From Salirhabdus sp. Marseille-P4669 (GTDB taxonomy: Bacteria > Bacillota > Bacilli > Bacillales > Alkalibacillaceae), in the NCBI RefSeq assembly GCF_900240405.1, contig NZ_OEQK01000005.1, positions 124,001 through 188,000 on the forward strand: a DNA stretch of 64,000 nucleotides, written 5' to 3'. Of this stretch, positions 46,753 to 55,078 are shown piece by piece; within the stretch, counting starts at the first letter, position 1; the number at the start of each line of letters is the position of its first letter. The notes beneath the pieces were generated by a model. That model searched no databases. It saw nothing but the letters and a program-made list of their open reading frames with translations, and had not been told where the DNA came from. The translations under genes were made by a program, and so were the position numbers.

Positions 46753-47964
46753 TTATCCATTTACGGATTTCTTATTTTCACGCTTTGATCTTATCAATAA
46801 ATAAACGTAAAATGCCATAGATAAGAACACAGATCCAGCTGCTGTTGCATATATACTAGCGTAATTAAAAAGATAAGCCAGTTGACCAAATCCAATAGCG
46901 CCAATTCCTACCCCTAAATCAAAAAAGGAGAAGAAGGTTGCATTTGCCATTCCTTTTCGATTTTTTGGTGACTTATCTACTGCCCATGCTTGAAGTGCGG
47001 GCTGTACACTACCAAAGCCTAAGCCATATAACGCTGCGGCAATAAGCATAACAAAAGTACTAGGTAACCAGGATAATAAAATCATAGCAATCAAAATACA
47101 TAGCGTACCAGGTAAGAACACGTATATATGACCTTTTTTGTCATAAAGTTTGCCAGCGAAAGTTCTTGAAATCATTAAGAAAATGGCAAAAGTTAAAAAG
47201 TAAAGCTCTATTCCGCCGATTCCTTTTTCCTCCGTATATAAAGGGAGGAAGGTGGCAATACCCCCAAAAGTAACCGTAATAAAAAATAATAGTATGGAAG
47301 GCTGTATAGCAGACTTTTCAAATATATCAAACTTAACAGGTACGGTTTTTTCTTCTGATTTTTCCGCTTTTTTATAGTGGATTTTTGTTGAGAGTAAAAA
47401 AGCAATAAATCCCAATGCAGCACAAATTAAAAAGAGCGATTGAAATGAAATAACTCCGGCAAGTGTTAATCCAAGTGAAGGTCCAAAAGCGAGTGCAATA
47501 TTACCAGATAAACCGAAATATCCTAATCCTTCACCACGACGATGTGGCGGGATAATATCAGTTGCGATTGTACCAGTTGCAGTTGTGGAAAATCCCCATC
47601 CAACCCCTTGAACCACGCGCATTATAAACAATATGATAATACTTGTAATAAATGCAAACGATCCCACAGCTAGAACAAAGATTCCTAAACCAAGCATGTA
47701 TACAAATTGACGGCCTTTTGATTCTAAGGAATGTCCTGCGTAGGGCCTTAATAAAAGGGCAGAAAAAGTAAAGACACCAACAATCAGTCCAATTAACTGG
47801 TCACTTCCACCTAATTCTTCTACAAACAAAGGAATCGTTGGTAATGTCATTTGAAAGCCAAGAAAAATAAAAAAGTTAGCGAGACAAACTAAGACGAAAT
47901 CACGTGTCCAAATTTTATCAGAATGTTGATCTTCGTATGTTTTTTGTTTTTGTGCGTCTTCCAT
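46753..47964 (-). CDS. MFS transporter, drug/metabolite efflux type
   Basis: The 403-residue protein has 12 predicted membrane helices split by a cytoplasmic loop (KKAEKSEEKTVPVKF). The N-half has the MFS motif A variant LLRPYAGHSLESKGR and the C-half ISRTFAGKLYDKKGH. The motif GWGFSTTATGTIATDIIPPHRRGEGLGYFG is typical of the YfmO/YwoG-like efflux group in Bacilli. Substrate unknown. AAAGGAG precedes the ATG on the minus strand. Confidence 0.88.
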   Translation of the reverse strand: MEDAQKQKTYEDQHSDKIWTRDFVLVCLANFFIFLGFQMTLPTIPLFVEELGGSDQLIGLIVGVFTFSALLLRPYAGHSLESKGRQFVYMLGLGIFVLAVGSFAFITSIIILFIMRVVQGVGWGFSTTATGTIATDIIPPHRRGEGLGYFGLSGNIALAFGPSLGLTLAGVISFQSLFLICAALGFIAFLLSTKIHYKKAEKSEEKTVPVKFDIFEKSAIQPSILLFFITVTFGGIATFLPLYTEEKGIGGIELYFLTFAIFLMISRTFAGKLYDKKGHIYVFLPGTLCILIAMILLSWLPSTFVMLIAAALYGLGFGSVQPALQAWAVDKSPKNRKGMANATFFSFFDLGVGIGAIGFGQLAYLFNYASIYATAAGSVFLSMAFYVYLLIRSKRENKKSVNG

Positions 47965-48064
47965 AAAAGACTCCTTTCTTCGTTACTCGAAATATATTAT
48001 ACATGAGTAACTGGAAAAATGGAATCTTTGTACAATAATGATAATGAGTGTCCAACAATTACGA

Positions 48065-48940
48065 TTAATAGTGGAATTGAGTTATAAAGGATAAAAATTC
48101 ACGAATGATATCGTGATCGTATTTATAAATAGCAAAGGTTTTAGCTGTTGGTAAGGGAATTTCACTTTGTATTTCCATCATTCTTCCTTCTAAAAGCTCT
48201 CTTCGAACCGTTGAAGCAGGTAAATAGGATGCACCTAATCCTTCTATAATAAAACGCTTTGTAATATGAACTTGTGAGACTTTCATCGTTTTTACAAATG
48301 GATAGGTTCTTTTAATGGTAGGTAGTAAGTCATTCCAATAATCTGGATGGCTATCCGTTAACAAATGGTATTTTGACAGAATTTCTTCCTCTTCGATAGG
48401 TGGACCTGACTCTAAATCATAACCATCGTGAGGAACAATTAATAAAATGGAATCTTCATGTAATTTATCGCAATGAAGAGTGGTGTTTCGAGTGTTTAAA
48501 CAACTAATGCCAATATCAACGGTTCCATTAAGGATTAAGTCCTCAATATCCTTTGATTCCATTACTTTAATGTTTAGTTCCACATCGCCATGATGCTTTA
48601 AATACCGTTTCAAAACTGCTGGTAATATCGTGTCTGCAATAAGTGGTGAAATTGCTAAAGTTAGCTTATAAACATAACCTTGTCGAAATCCTTGTAGATC
48701 TTCTAATCCTTCGTGGTAAACCTTTAATAAATGCTTAGCATGATGTTCGAAACGTTTTCCTTCCAGCGTTAGTTGTATTTTTCTTCCTACCCGTTCAAAT
48801 AATGGAATCCCTAATGCTTCTTCTAAAAGCCTAATATGAACAGTAACGGTAGGCTGTGAAATAAACAGAGTTTCAGCTGTTTGTCTGAAATTCTCAAACT
48901 TCGCAGCTGTTACAAAGGTTTTGATCCAAGCGAAATCCAT
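48065..48940 (-). CDS. citR: CitR, LysR-type repressor of citA
   Basis: The 291-residue LysR regulator (same length as B. subtilis CitR) has the helix-turn-helix at the start (ENFRQTAETLFISQPTVTVHI) and the co-inducer domain. Shared landmarks with CitR are SPLIADTILPAVLKRYLK, DSHPDYWNDLLP, PFVKTMKVSQVHITKRF and EGLGASYLPASTVRREL. It is divergent from citA, which it represses in B. subtilis. The ATG at 48940 has AGGAGTG 8 bases upstream; the GTG at 48949 belongs to that site. Confidence 0.9.
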   Translation of the reverse strand: MDFAWIKTFVTAAKFENFRQTAETLFISQPTVTVHIRLLEEALGIPLFERVGRKIQLTLEGKRFEHHAKHLLKVYHEGLEDLQGFRQGYVYKLTLAISPLIADTILPAVLKRYLKHHGDVELNIKVMESKDIEDLILNGTVDIGISCLNTRNTTLHCDKLHEDSILLIVPHDGYDLESGPPIEEEEILSKYHLLTDSHPDYWNDLLPTIKRTYPFVKTMKVSQVHITKRFIIEGLGASYLPASTVRRELLEGRMMEIQSEIPLPTAKTFAIYKYDHDIIREFLSFITQFHY

Positions 48941-48949
48941 TTTAATCAC

Positions 48950-49040
48950 TCCTAATTAACAAAGATAATTAATTTGATTACATTTATTTAATTTTTATAA
49001 TTAACATTATTTTATAAGATAGAAGTAAAGATGGAAAGGA
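48950..49040. promoter_or_regulatory. Divergent citR/citA control region
   Basis: About 90 very AT-rich bases with several AATTAA/TTAATT half-repeats (for example near 48968 and 49000). A LysR-type T-N11-A site is expected here, but I cannot pick one with confidence. Confidence 0.35.
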
Positions 49041-49050
49041 GTTGTTGATT

Positions 49051-50124
49051 ATGTATTCAAAGGGTTTGAAAGGAATTGTTGCAGCAGAAACAAAACTAAG
49101 TTTTATAGATGGAGCAAATGGTATCTTAACTTATCGCGGTATACCAATTGAACAATTAGCAACAAAATATACATTTGAAGCAGTAGCATACTTTTTATGG
49201 CATGGTTCGTTTCCGGACACGGCTCAATTAAATCATTTAAGAAAAGATATGAAAAAATATCGGATTTTACCCGACCATGTGAAACAAATTATTCAAACGC
49301 TTCCAAAGGAGATGGATCTGATGAGTGTATTAAGAACTGCACTATCTTCCATATATATAGAAGAAAGTAATCCATCATTGGATCACGCCATTCGTATTAC
49401 TGCGATTATACCTACCATTATCGCTTCAAGATACCGTTTTCAACGAGGTTTAACAGTATTAGAACCTCACAGTGAATATGGTCATGTTAAAAATTTCTTA
49501 TATATGTTAAAGGGAGCTGAACCATTAGAGGATCATATAACTGCACTAGAGACCTATATGATTTTAACGATGGAGCATAGCATGAATGCATCGACTTTTT
49601 CAGCGCGCGTAACAATTTCTACTGAATCAGACATGATATCGGCGATTACATCTGCAATTGGTACCATGAAAGGTCCGTTACACGGCGGAGCCCCAAGTGG
49701 AGTCATTAATTTATTGAATGAAATTTCTGATAATTTAAAGCCGGTTGAAGTGATACGAACGAAAATAGAACATGGTGAGCGTTTAATGGGATTTGGTCAT
49801 CGTGTATACAAAACAAGAGATCCTCGATCCATAGCGCTAAAAACAAAGCTATTAGAAATGAACTCAGATGACCCGTGGTTACGATTAGCTTTACAAGTAG
49901 AAGAAATTGCTGTTGAGTTGCTAGAAGCTTATAAACCAGGAAGAAACTTAAAAACAAATGTGGAATTTTATGCTGCAGCAATTATGAAAGCAATCGAACT
50001 AGATACCGAATTATTTACGCCAACATTTTCAGCTGCACGAGCAGTTGGATGGACTGCGCATGTATTAGAACAAATTCAAAATAACACAATTTATAGACCT
50101 GAGGCATTGTTTATAAAATCATAA
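49051..50124 (+). CDS. citA: CitA, minor citrate synthase
   Basis: Condenses acetyl-CoA and oxaloacetate to citrate. The 357 residues carry the citrate synthase motifs GILTYRGIPIEQLA, MEHSMNASTFSARV, GTMKGPLHGGAPSGV with the catalytic His, and MGFGHRVYKTRDPR, and a catalytic Asp region near FYAAAIMKAI. Divergent citR and sequence layout identify it as the CitA (citrate synthase I) type rather than the main CitZ, which is expected elsewhere. AAAGGAG lies before the ATG at 49051. Confidence 0.93.
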   Translation: MYSKGLKGIVAAETKLSFIDGANGILTYRGIPIEQLATKYTFEAVAYFLWHGSFPDTAQLNHLRKDMKKYRILPDHVKQIIQTLPKEMDLMSVLRTALSSIYIEESNPSLDHAIRITAIIPTIIASRYRFQRGLTVLEPHSEYGHVKNFLYMLKGAEPLEDHITALETYMILTMEHSMNASTFSARVTISTESDMISAITSAIGTMKGPLHGGAPSGVINLLNEISDNLKPVEVIRTKIEHGERLMGFGHRVYKTRDPRSIALKTKLLEMNSDDPWLRLALQVEEIAVELLEAYKPGRNLKTNVEFYAAAIMKAIELDTELFTPTFSAARAVGWTAHVLEQIQNNTIYRPEALFIKS

Positions 50125-50557
50125 TTTGATATATAAAACTAAAAAGCTTGTCCAATTAGAACTAAAATGCTAATTGGATTTTTTTGTGTTTGGATCTAAA
50201 AATAATCCAAAACGTCTCACTATCCTAAGAATACTTTACCAATGAGACAATAAAAGGTTTATTTTTCATAACTAGCTATAATATATATTATGTAAACTAG
50301 AAGATAGTATATAAAATAGGCACCTACTTCATAGTAACTTTATGTATTTCTTTAACTCTTACAATATAGAATCCATAATGCTGCTTTACCAGTCGAGTAT
50401 ACGCTCCATAATGGCATAGATGTATAAGTAACTGCAGAAGAAACCATTATGAATCCATATCAATAACAATAAAATGTGTAAGTGCCATAGGAGTTTTTAT
50501 TATGTTCTCTAGCAGTTAAAAAGCGAATCATCCTTACTTAGTGCAACAGATCCCCAA
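50125..50557. other. Intergenic region after citA
   Basis: The first 60 bases hold the citA terminator. The remaining sequence is AT-rich with many short stops in all frames. I see no gene, repeat or RNA motif. The broken HIT gene ends at its right edge. Confidence 0.5.
50151..50186 (+). terminator. Terminator of citA
   Basis: TCCAATTAG and CTAATTGGA around a ten-base loop, followed by T7. Confidence 0.9.
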
Positions 50558-50888
50558 TTATCGTAATGGTATTCCATTAACTATATGCCAGTGAAGATGT
50601 TTCGAATCCTGATATGCTCCTAAATTTGTAAGGATTCTGCATGCTCCATATTCTTCTGTTACCATTGCAGCAACTTTTTTGATGACGCTAAGTAGCTTCA
50701 GTAAAAAGTTCATTATCGCTCTCCTCCAAAGTAAGAAATGATGAAATGTGCTTTTTAGGTATTGCTACAATGTGGACTGGGTAAAATGGTTTTGTATGAT
50801 AATAAGCTAAGACACTTTCCGTTTCCAACACTTTATTTACTTTCGTATTTCCACTTAAAACTTCTTCACAATAAAAATCCTCCGTCAT
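50558..50888 (-). pseudogene. HIT-family nucleotide-binding protein, frameshifted
   Basis: From the ATG at 50888 (GGGAGG upstream) the frame gives a HIT domain N-terminus (VHIVAIPKKHISSFLTLEE) and then ends early at ELFTEAT. In the neighbouring frame the domain continues without a gap: LLSVIKKVAAMVTEEYGA, then LGAYQDSKHLHWHIV with the HxHxH active site. One extra base around 50699 explains the break. Repaired, the protein would be about 109 residues, a normal HIT size. HIT proteins hydrolyse or transfer nucleotides. It could also be a sequencing error, but the kinase gene next door has a similar lesion. Confidence 0.75.
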
Positions 50889-50950
50889 AATAGCCTCCCT
50901 AAAAGAATCAATTCAATTTACAAGCACTCCTATATTCTTTATGAGATGAG

Positions 50951-51477
50951 TTAATTTTCAATGACGATTTCCCCTTCCCCATTTGGTACATCGAAACCTT
51001 TAATATAGGTAGATAAAATGTCTTCTGTGATTGGGAATGCATTGGCATCAAAACGTTTATTTCGTATTTTGAGACGTTCACGCAAAACATCGGGATCCAC
51101 TTTTAAGTAAATAAGTTTCCATTTACCGCCGGCTTTTTCGATTAGCTGTTTATATTGGTCCCTTCTATCACGATTCCAAAAACTATAATCCACCACAACC
51201 CGTTCTTTTTCGTGGATGAGCTGCACTAAACGTTTACGTAGTTTTCTTTCTGCTTCATCATTGTATATCTCTATCTCATCCATTGGAAAATCACGCCATA
51301 GCGTCCTTTCGTTGCCCAAATTTCTTCATCAATCGATAAACGAATAAACCCTTCCTTTTCTAATTGTTGGGAGAATGTAGTTTTTCCGGACCCAGCTACG
51401 CCACACATCATAATGACTAGTGGCATAGAATCGTCTTGGGCGTTATATAGGAAGTCAAAATGATGCTGATCGAACAT
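50951..51477 (-). pseudogene. AAA_33-type P-loop kinase-like protein, frameshifted
   Basis: The ATG at 51477 starts a P-loop protein (VIMMCGVAGSGKTTFSQQL with Walker A GVAGSGKT, then SIDEEIWATKGRYG) that runs out at VIFQWMR. A second open frame continues DFPMDEIEIYNDEAERKL through VVDYSFWNRDRRDQY and KLIYLKVDPDVLRERL to a normal C-terminus. The frames join if one base is restored near 51290 (GTGAT for GTGGAT gives YG-V-DFPMDE). Repaired length would be about 175 residues. Such proteins resemble small-molecule kinases like zeta toxin or gluconate kinase relatives; the substrate is unknown. Confidence 0.75.
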
Positions 51478-51626
51478 ATAACTCTTCCCTTCTCCTCATT
51501 TAAGAGTAAATACTATAGTAACTGCTAATTAGCCACATTCCTTTATTTTGTTTTATATTAACCTATTAGTTACAATTTTTCTACTCAATATTCAGAAAAT
51601 ATAAATAACTAATGTGATAAACATTA

Positions 51627-51656
51627 TAAAAAGACATCTCAATTGAGATGTCTTTC
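51627..51656 (-). terminator. Terminator of the SNF2-family gene
   Basis: AAAGACATCTC-AATT-GAGATGTCTTT is a perfect palindrome; on the minus strand it ends in T5. It lies about 35 bases past the gene. Confidence 0.85.
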
Positions 51657-51689
51657 CTACATTTTGAATCCAATTAGTACAAAACGTGT

Positions 51690-54600
51690 TTAAATCATTA
51701 GTATGTCGCGAATGTCCTCTTCGGTTAGTGTGCTTCCCATTTTTTCTTCTGGGTTCAGGATATCTGCAATTAGATGTCGCTTCTTTTCCTGGAGATCGTT
51801 CATTTTTTCTTCAATCGTCCCAGCTGCAAGTAGCTTAATTACCTGAACTTCATTTTTCTGACCCATTCGGTGTGCTCTGTCTGCTGCTTGCTCTTCAACT
51901 GCAGGGTTCCACCATAAGTCATACAAGATAACCGTATCTGCACCAGTAAGATTAAGTCCAGTACCACCTGCTTTTAAAGAAATTAAAAACAGATTCCTTT
52001 CCCCTGCATTAAATCGATTACATAGTTCAACACGTGCATCAGATGGAGTTTGTCCATCTAAATAAAAGTAGGATTCCCCTCGGTTGGTCATTTCTCTTCC
52101 AATTAGATTTAGCATTTTCGTAAACTGCGAAAAAATCAGTACTCGTCGACCAGAGATTTTCGATTCTTCCAATATTTGCAGAAGCTGTTCGAATTTTGCT
52201 GAGCTCCCTTTATAGCCTTCAACAAATAAGGCGGGGTGACAGCAAATTTGCCGTAATCTCGTCAAGCCTGCTAAGATGCGGATGCGATTTTTTCGGAAGG
52301 TCTCCTGATCTAAATGCTTTAATGTATCTTCTCGCAACTTCGCTAATAATGCAGCATAGAGCTTCTTTTGCTCAGGGAAAAGGTCAGATCTTTCTAGTAA
52401 CTCTTGTTTTTTTGGTAGCTCTCCTAATACATCTTCTTTCACCCGACGAAGAAGAAAAGGTCGTACTCGATCAGCAATCGTCTTTCTTGATAAATGGCTA
52501 TATTCTTCTAGACCTTTGAAAAGTTCAGGAAAGATTACGTGATAAATGGACCAAAGCTCTTCTAATGAATTTTCAATTGGTGTTCCCGTTAAGCCAAAAC
52601 GACGTTCAGACTGAAGTTTTTTAACAGCACGAGCTGTTTGAGTAAATGGATTTTTAAATGCCTGTGCTTCGTCAAAGAAAATCGTATGAAAGGTTTGATT
52701 CTTGTACCATTGTATGTCCTGACGTAATAAAGGATAAGACGTAATTAATACATCCATATCTTTCATATCTTTTCGTAGAATTTGCCGCTCTGTTTGATTT
52801 CCATCCATAACAATTGCCTGAAGCTCAGGAGCGAATTGCATTATCTCTTGCATCCAGTTATAGGTTAAAGACGAAGGACATACGATAAGAACCGGCGTTT
52901 GGCTTTCTCGAATGTTTGAAAGCTCCGAAACAATGAACGCAATACTTTGTATCGTCTTACCTAATCCCATATCGTCGGCAAGCACTCCACCAAATCCGTA
53001 TTTAGCAAGAAGTTTCATCCATTTATAACCATCCTTTTGGTACTCTCTTAGTACGGTAGATAAACGTTCTGGCATCTTAAAATCTAACGAACCGGGATGA
53101 AGTAATTCATCAAGAAACTGTCGAAAAGACTCCTCCGGCTTAAAAATAGAGTTTTCATTAATCAAATCAAGGAACTTAAGACTATCAAGAAGTGGCATAT
53201 GTAACGTTGCTTCATATTGATTATCTTGAGTCGGTCCTGCCTGCAGAAATCGTTTCATTTCTTGCATTTCCTTTGTCTCTAAAGACAGTAGAGATCCATT
53301 AGGAAGACGATAATATTTCTTGTTAAATTCCAAATCAGCTAAAATCTCTTTAATTTGGGTTTGAGCTATACCATCCATTTCAAATTTGAATTCTAACCAA
53401 TTTGTTCGTTCCTTATGAACCTTTACTCGGATTTTCGGATGCGTATTCGTTTTTATTACTCTATTTCGAACGGCCGTTGTCATGTATATCTGCGCGAGCT
53501 CTTGAAGCTTTGGAACGACATAATAAAGAAAGTCATACTCCAGCTCCTCATTTTGCATAAAATAGCCGCCTTCTGTTTTTGAAAAGCCACTCTCTTCCAT
53601 TATATGAAGAATTTCCTCTTCTTTATCAAAATACCTTACAATCATTGGATTATCCTGACTTTCTAATGGCTGAATAACAAGGTGATCGTAATGGAACTCA
53701 ACCCCTGCGAGCAGTCGATTTTTCAAACGATCCAAATAGATTTTCGCAACGAGTGGCGTGTTTATAAGTTTCTTCGACAATTTCGGTGATATCTGCACAT
53801 CCCCTAATCTCCTCAAGCCTGCCACTACCTTTTCAAGGAAAAAAGGGAACTGCTGCATCGGTATTGGTACGTAATACTTTCCTGGTGCCTTAATCATTTG
53901 ACTAAGCTGGATTAACCGCTCCATATCCTGTTCTTCCAATAAGTAAACTTTTCCATTACATAAAACAGATTGATAGCTATTTAATAGAAGTAATTTGTTA
54001 TATCCATTTAGTAACAGGTGGAAATGTTGGGAGTCCCCTACTTCTACCTGAAACTCTATGGGAAGTGGTTCCTTCACGAATTGGAATCGATCATAACCCA
54101 CTCCGTTTTGTTCAATAGTAACAAAAGGAAGCTTTGTAAGTGTTTTGCTAAACAATCTCCATGTCGATGGCGGTATAAACATGGTATGTGCTAGTTCAGA
54201 AAGATCCGTAATGCTAGATAGTGTATCTAGTATCGTTTTTTCATCGTGAACGATACGAATCAGCATGTGAAGTGCCTCATCTGTATCACTTGTAAAGCAA
54301 TGACGATTTGGATCATAAGTGAATCGGTTGGATAGCTTACTCTTTTTCCCATGGCCGAGATCTTTTAGAAATTTTCGGATGTTTTGAACGGGAAGTTGGT
54401 CTATAGCTATTTCTATTCCGAGTACATTTTGCTCTATTTCCATTTCAAGGGCTTTTACCTTAAAGTGAACATCAAGAACCTCTCTCTTTTCAAAGTGACG
54501 CTGATGACCACTGCTTCGAACTGGCTGGTTTTGAAATATAGAAAGAAAATCATTTTCAAACTCCGTTGATTGTTTTCCTTCGAAATCGCTTATTGCAATT

Positions 54601-54890
54601 TCCCCTTGCTTTTTGCGTTCCAAAATTGCAAATAATACAGCAGCAACGTGTTGGCAGCATTTACTATAATTTAAAAGCGTTGGGCAACTACAAGTCGTCT
54701 GAATGCTGTCAGAAATACCTTTATTCACAGTAACTTGGAAATCCTCTGCTCCATGAACAACCGCTTCACAGAAATTATCATTGTATTCGTTAATTGTTAC
54801 TTTATTCGTGCGATAAAAAGAGTCTCCACGTTTGAAGGAAACGGTACCACACATTTCTTTAATAACTTTTTGATTGAGTTTTATATTCAT
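51690..54890 (-). CDS. SWIM zinc-finger SNF2-family helicase-like ATPase
   Basis: A 1066-residue protein. Near the N-terminus is a SWIM zinc finger (CSCPTLLNYSKCCQH, CxCxnCxH). The C-terminal half is a SNF2 motor: GVLADDMGLGKTIQSIAF (motif I), DEAQAFKN (motif II as DEAQ), FGLTGTPIENSLEELWS (III), then VLIFSQFTKMLNLIG, NLFLISLKAGGTGLNLT and WWNPAVEEQAADRAHRMGQ (IV-VI). Between them is a long region without clear domains. It moves on or remodels DNA or DNA-protein complexes; its role in Bacilli such as B. subtilis YwqA is poorly known. GGAAGGAG precedes the ATG at 54890. Confidence 0.92.
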   Translation of the reverse strand: MNIKLNQKVIKEMCGTVSFKRGDSFYRTNKVTINEYNDNFCEAVVHGAEDFQVTVNKGISDSIQTTCSCPTLLNYSKCCQHVAAVLFAILERKKQGEIAISDFEGKQSTEFENDFLSIFQNQPVRSSGHQRHFEKREVLDVHFKVKALEMEIEQNVLGIEIAIDQLPVQNIRKFLKDLGHGKKSKLSNRFTYDPNRHCFTSDTDEALHMLIRIVHDEKTILDTLSSITDLSELAHTMFIPPSTWRLFSKTLTKLPFVTIEQNGVGYDRFQFVKEPLPIEFQVEVGDSQHFHLLLNGYNKLLLLNSYQSVLCNGKVYLLEEQDMERLIQLSQMIKAPGKYYVPIPMQQFPFFLEKVVAGLRRLGDVQISPKLSKKLINTPLVAKIYLDRLKNRLLAGVEFHYDHLVIQPLESQDNPMIVRYFDKEEEILHIMEESGFSKTEGGYFMQNEELEYDFLYYVVPKLQELAQIYMTTAVRNRVIKTNTHPKIRVKVHKERTNWLEFKFEMDGIAQTQIKEILADLEFNKKYYRLPNGSLLSLETKEMQEMKRFLQAGPTQDNQYEATLHMPLLDSLKFLDLINENSIFKPEESFRQFLDELLHPGSLDFKMPERLSTVLREYQKDGYKWMKLLAKYGFGGVLADDMGLGKTIQSIAFIVSELSNIRESQTPVLIVCPSSLTYNWMQEIMQFAPELQAIVMDGNQTERQILRKDMKDMDVLITSYPLLRQDIQWYKNQTFHTIFFDEAQAFKNPFTQTARAVKKLQSERRFGLTGTPIENSLEELWSIYHVIFPELFKGLEEYSHLSRKTIADRVRPFLLRRVKEDVLGELPKKQELLERSDLFPEQKKLYAALLAKLREDTLKHLDQETFRKNRIRILAGLTRLRQICCHPALFVEGYKGSSAKFEQLLQILEESKISGRRVLIFSQFTKMLNLIGREMTNRGESYFYLDGQTPSDARVELCNRFNAGERNLFLISLKAGGTGLNLTGADTVILYDLWWNPAVEEQAADRAHRMGQKNEVQVIKLLAAGTIEEKMNDLQEKKRHLIADILNPEEKMGSTLTEEDIRDILMI

Positions 54891-54982
54891 GGATTCCGCT
54901 CCTTCCAAATCTAAATTCACTACTCATCAGTTTAACATTAAATGTATCCTTATTCGATATTTTTACTTTCTACTATGTAAAC

Positions 54983-55036
54983 AAAAATGTCAGTTACCTT
55001 AATGAGAGAAAATCTCCATAAGGTAACTGACATTTA
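54983..55036 (-). terminator. Terminator of the yhgE-like gene
   Basis: TGTCAGTTACCTTA and TAAGGTAACTGACA form a 14-pair stem with an inner GAGA/TCTC extension; on the minus strand it ends in T5. Confidence 0.88.
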
Positions 55037-55078
55037 ATTTTATGGTATATAACTAGACTAAAACGATAGCGAACTTCT

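Noticed and set aside
54983-55036. Long inverted repeat as end of an insertion sequence
   Set aside because: It lies directly after yhgE on the minus strand and ends in a T run, so it is a terminator.
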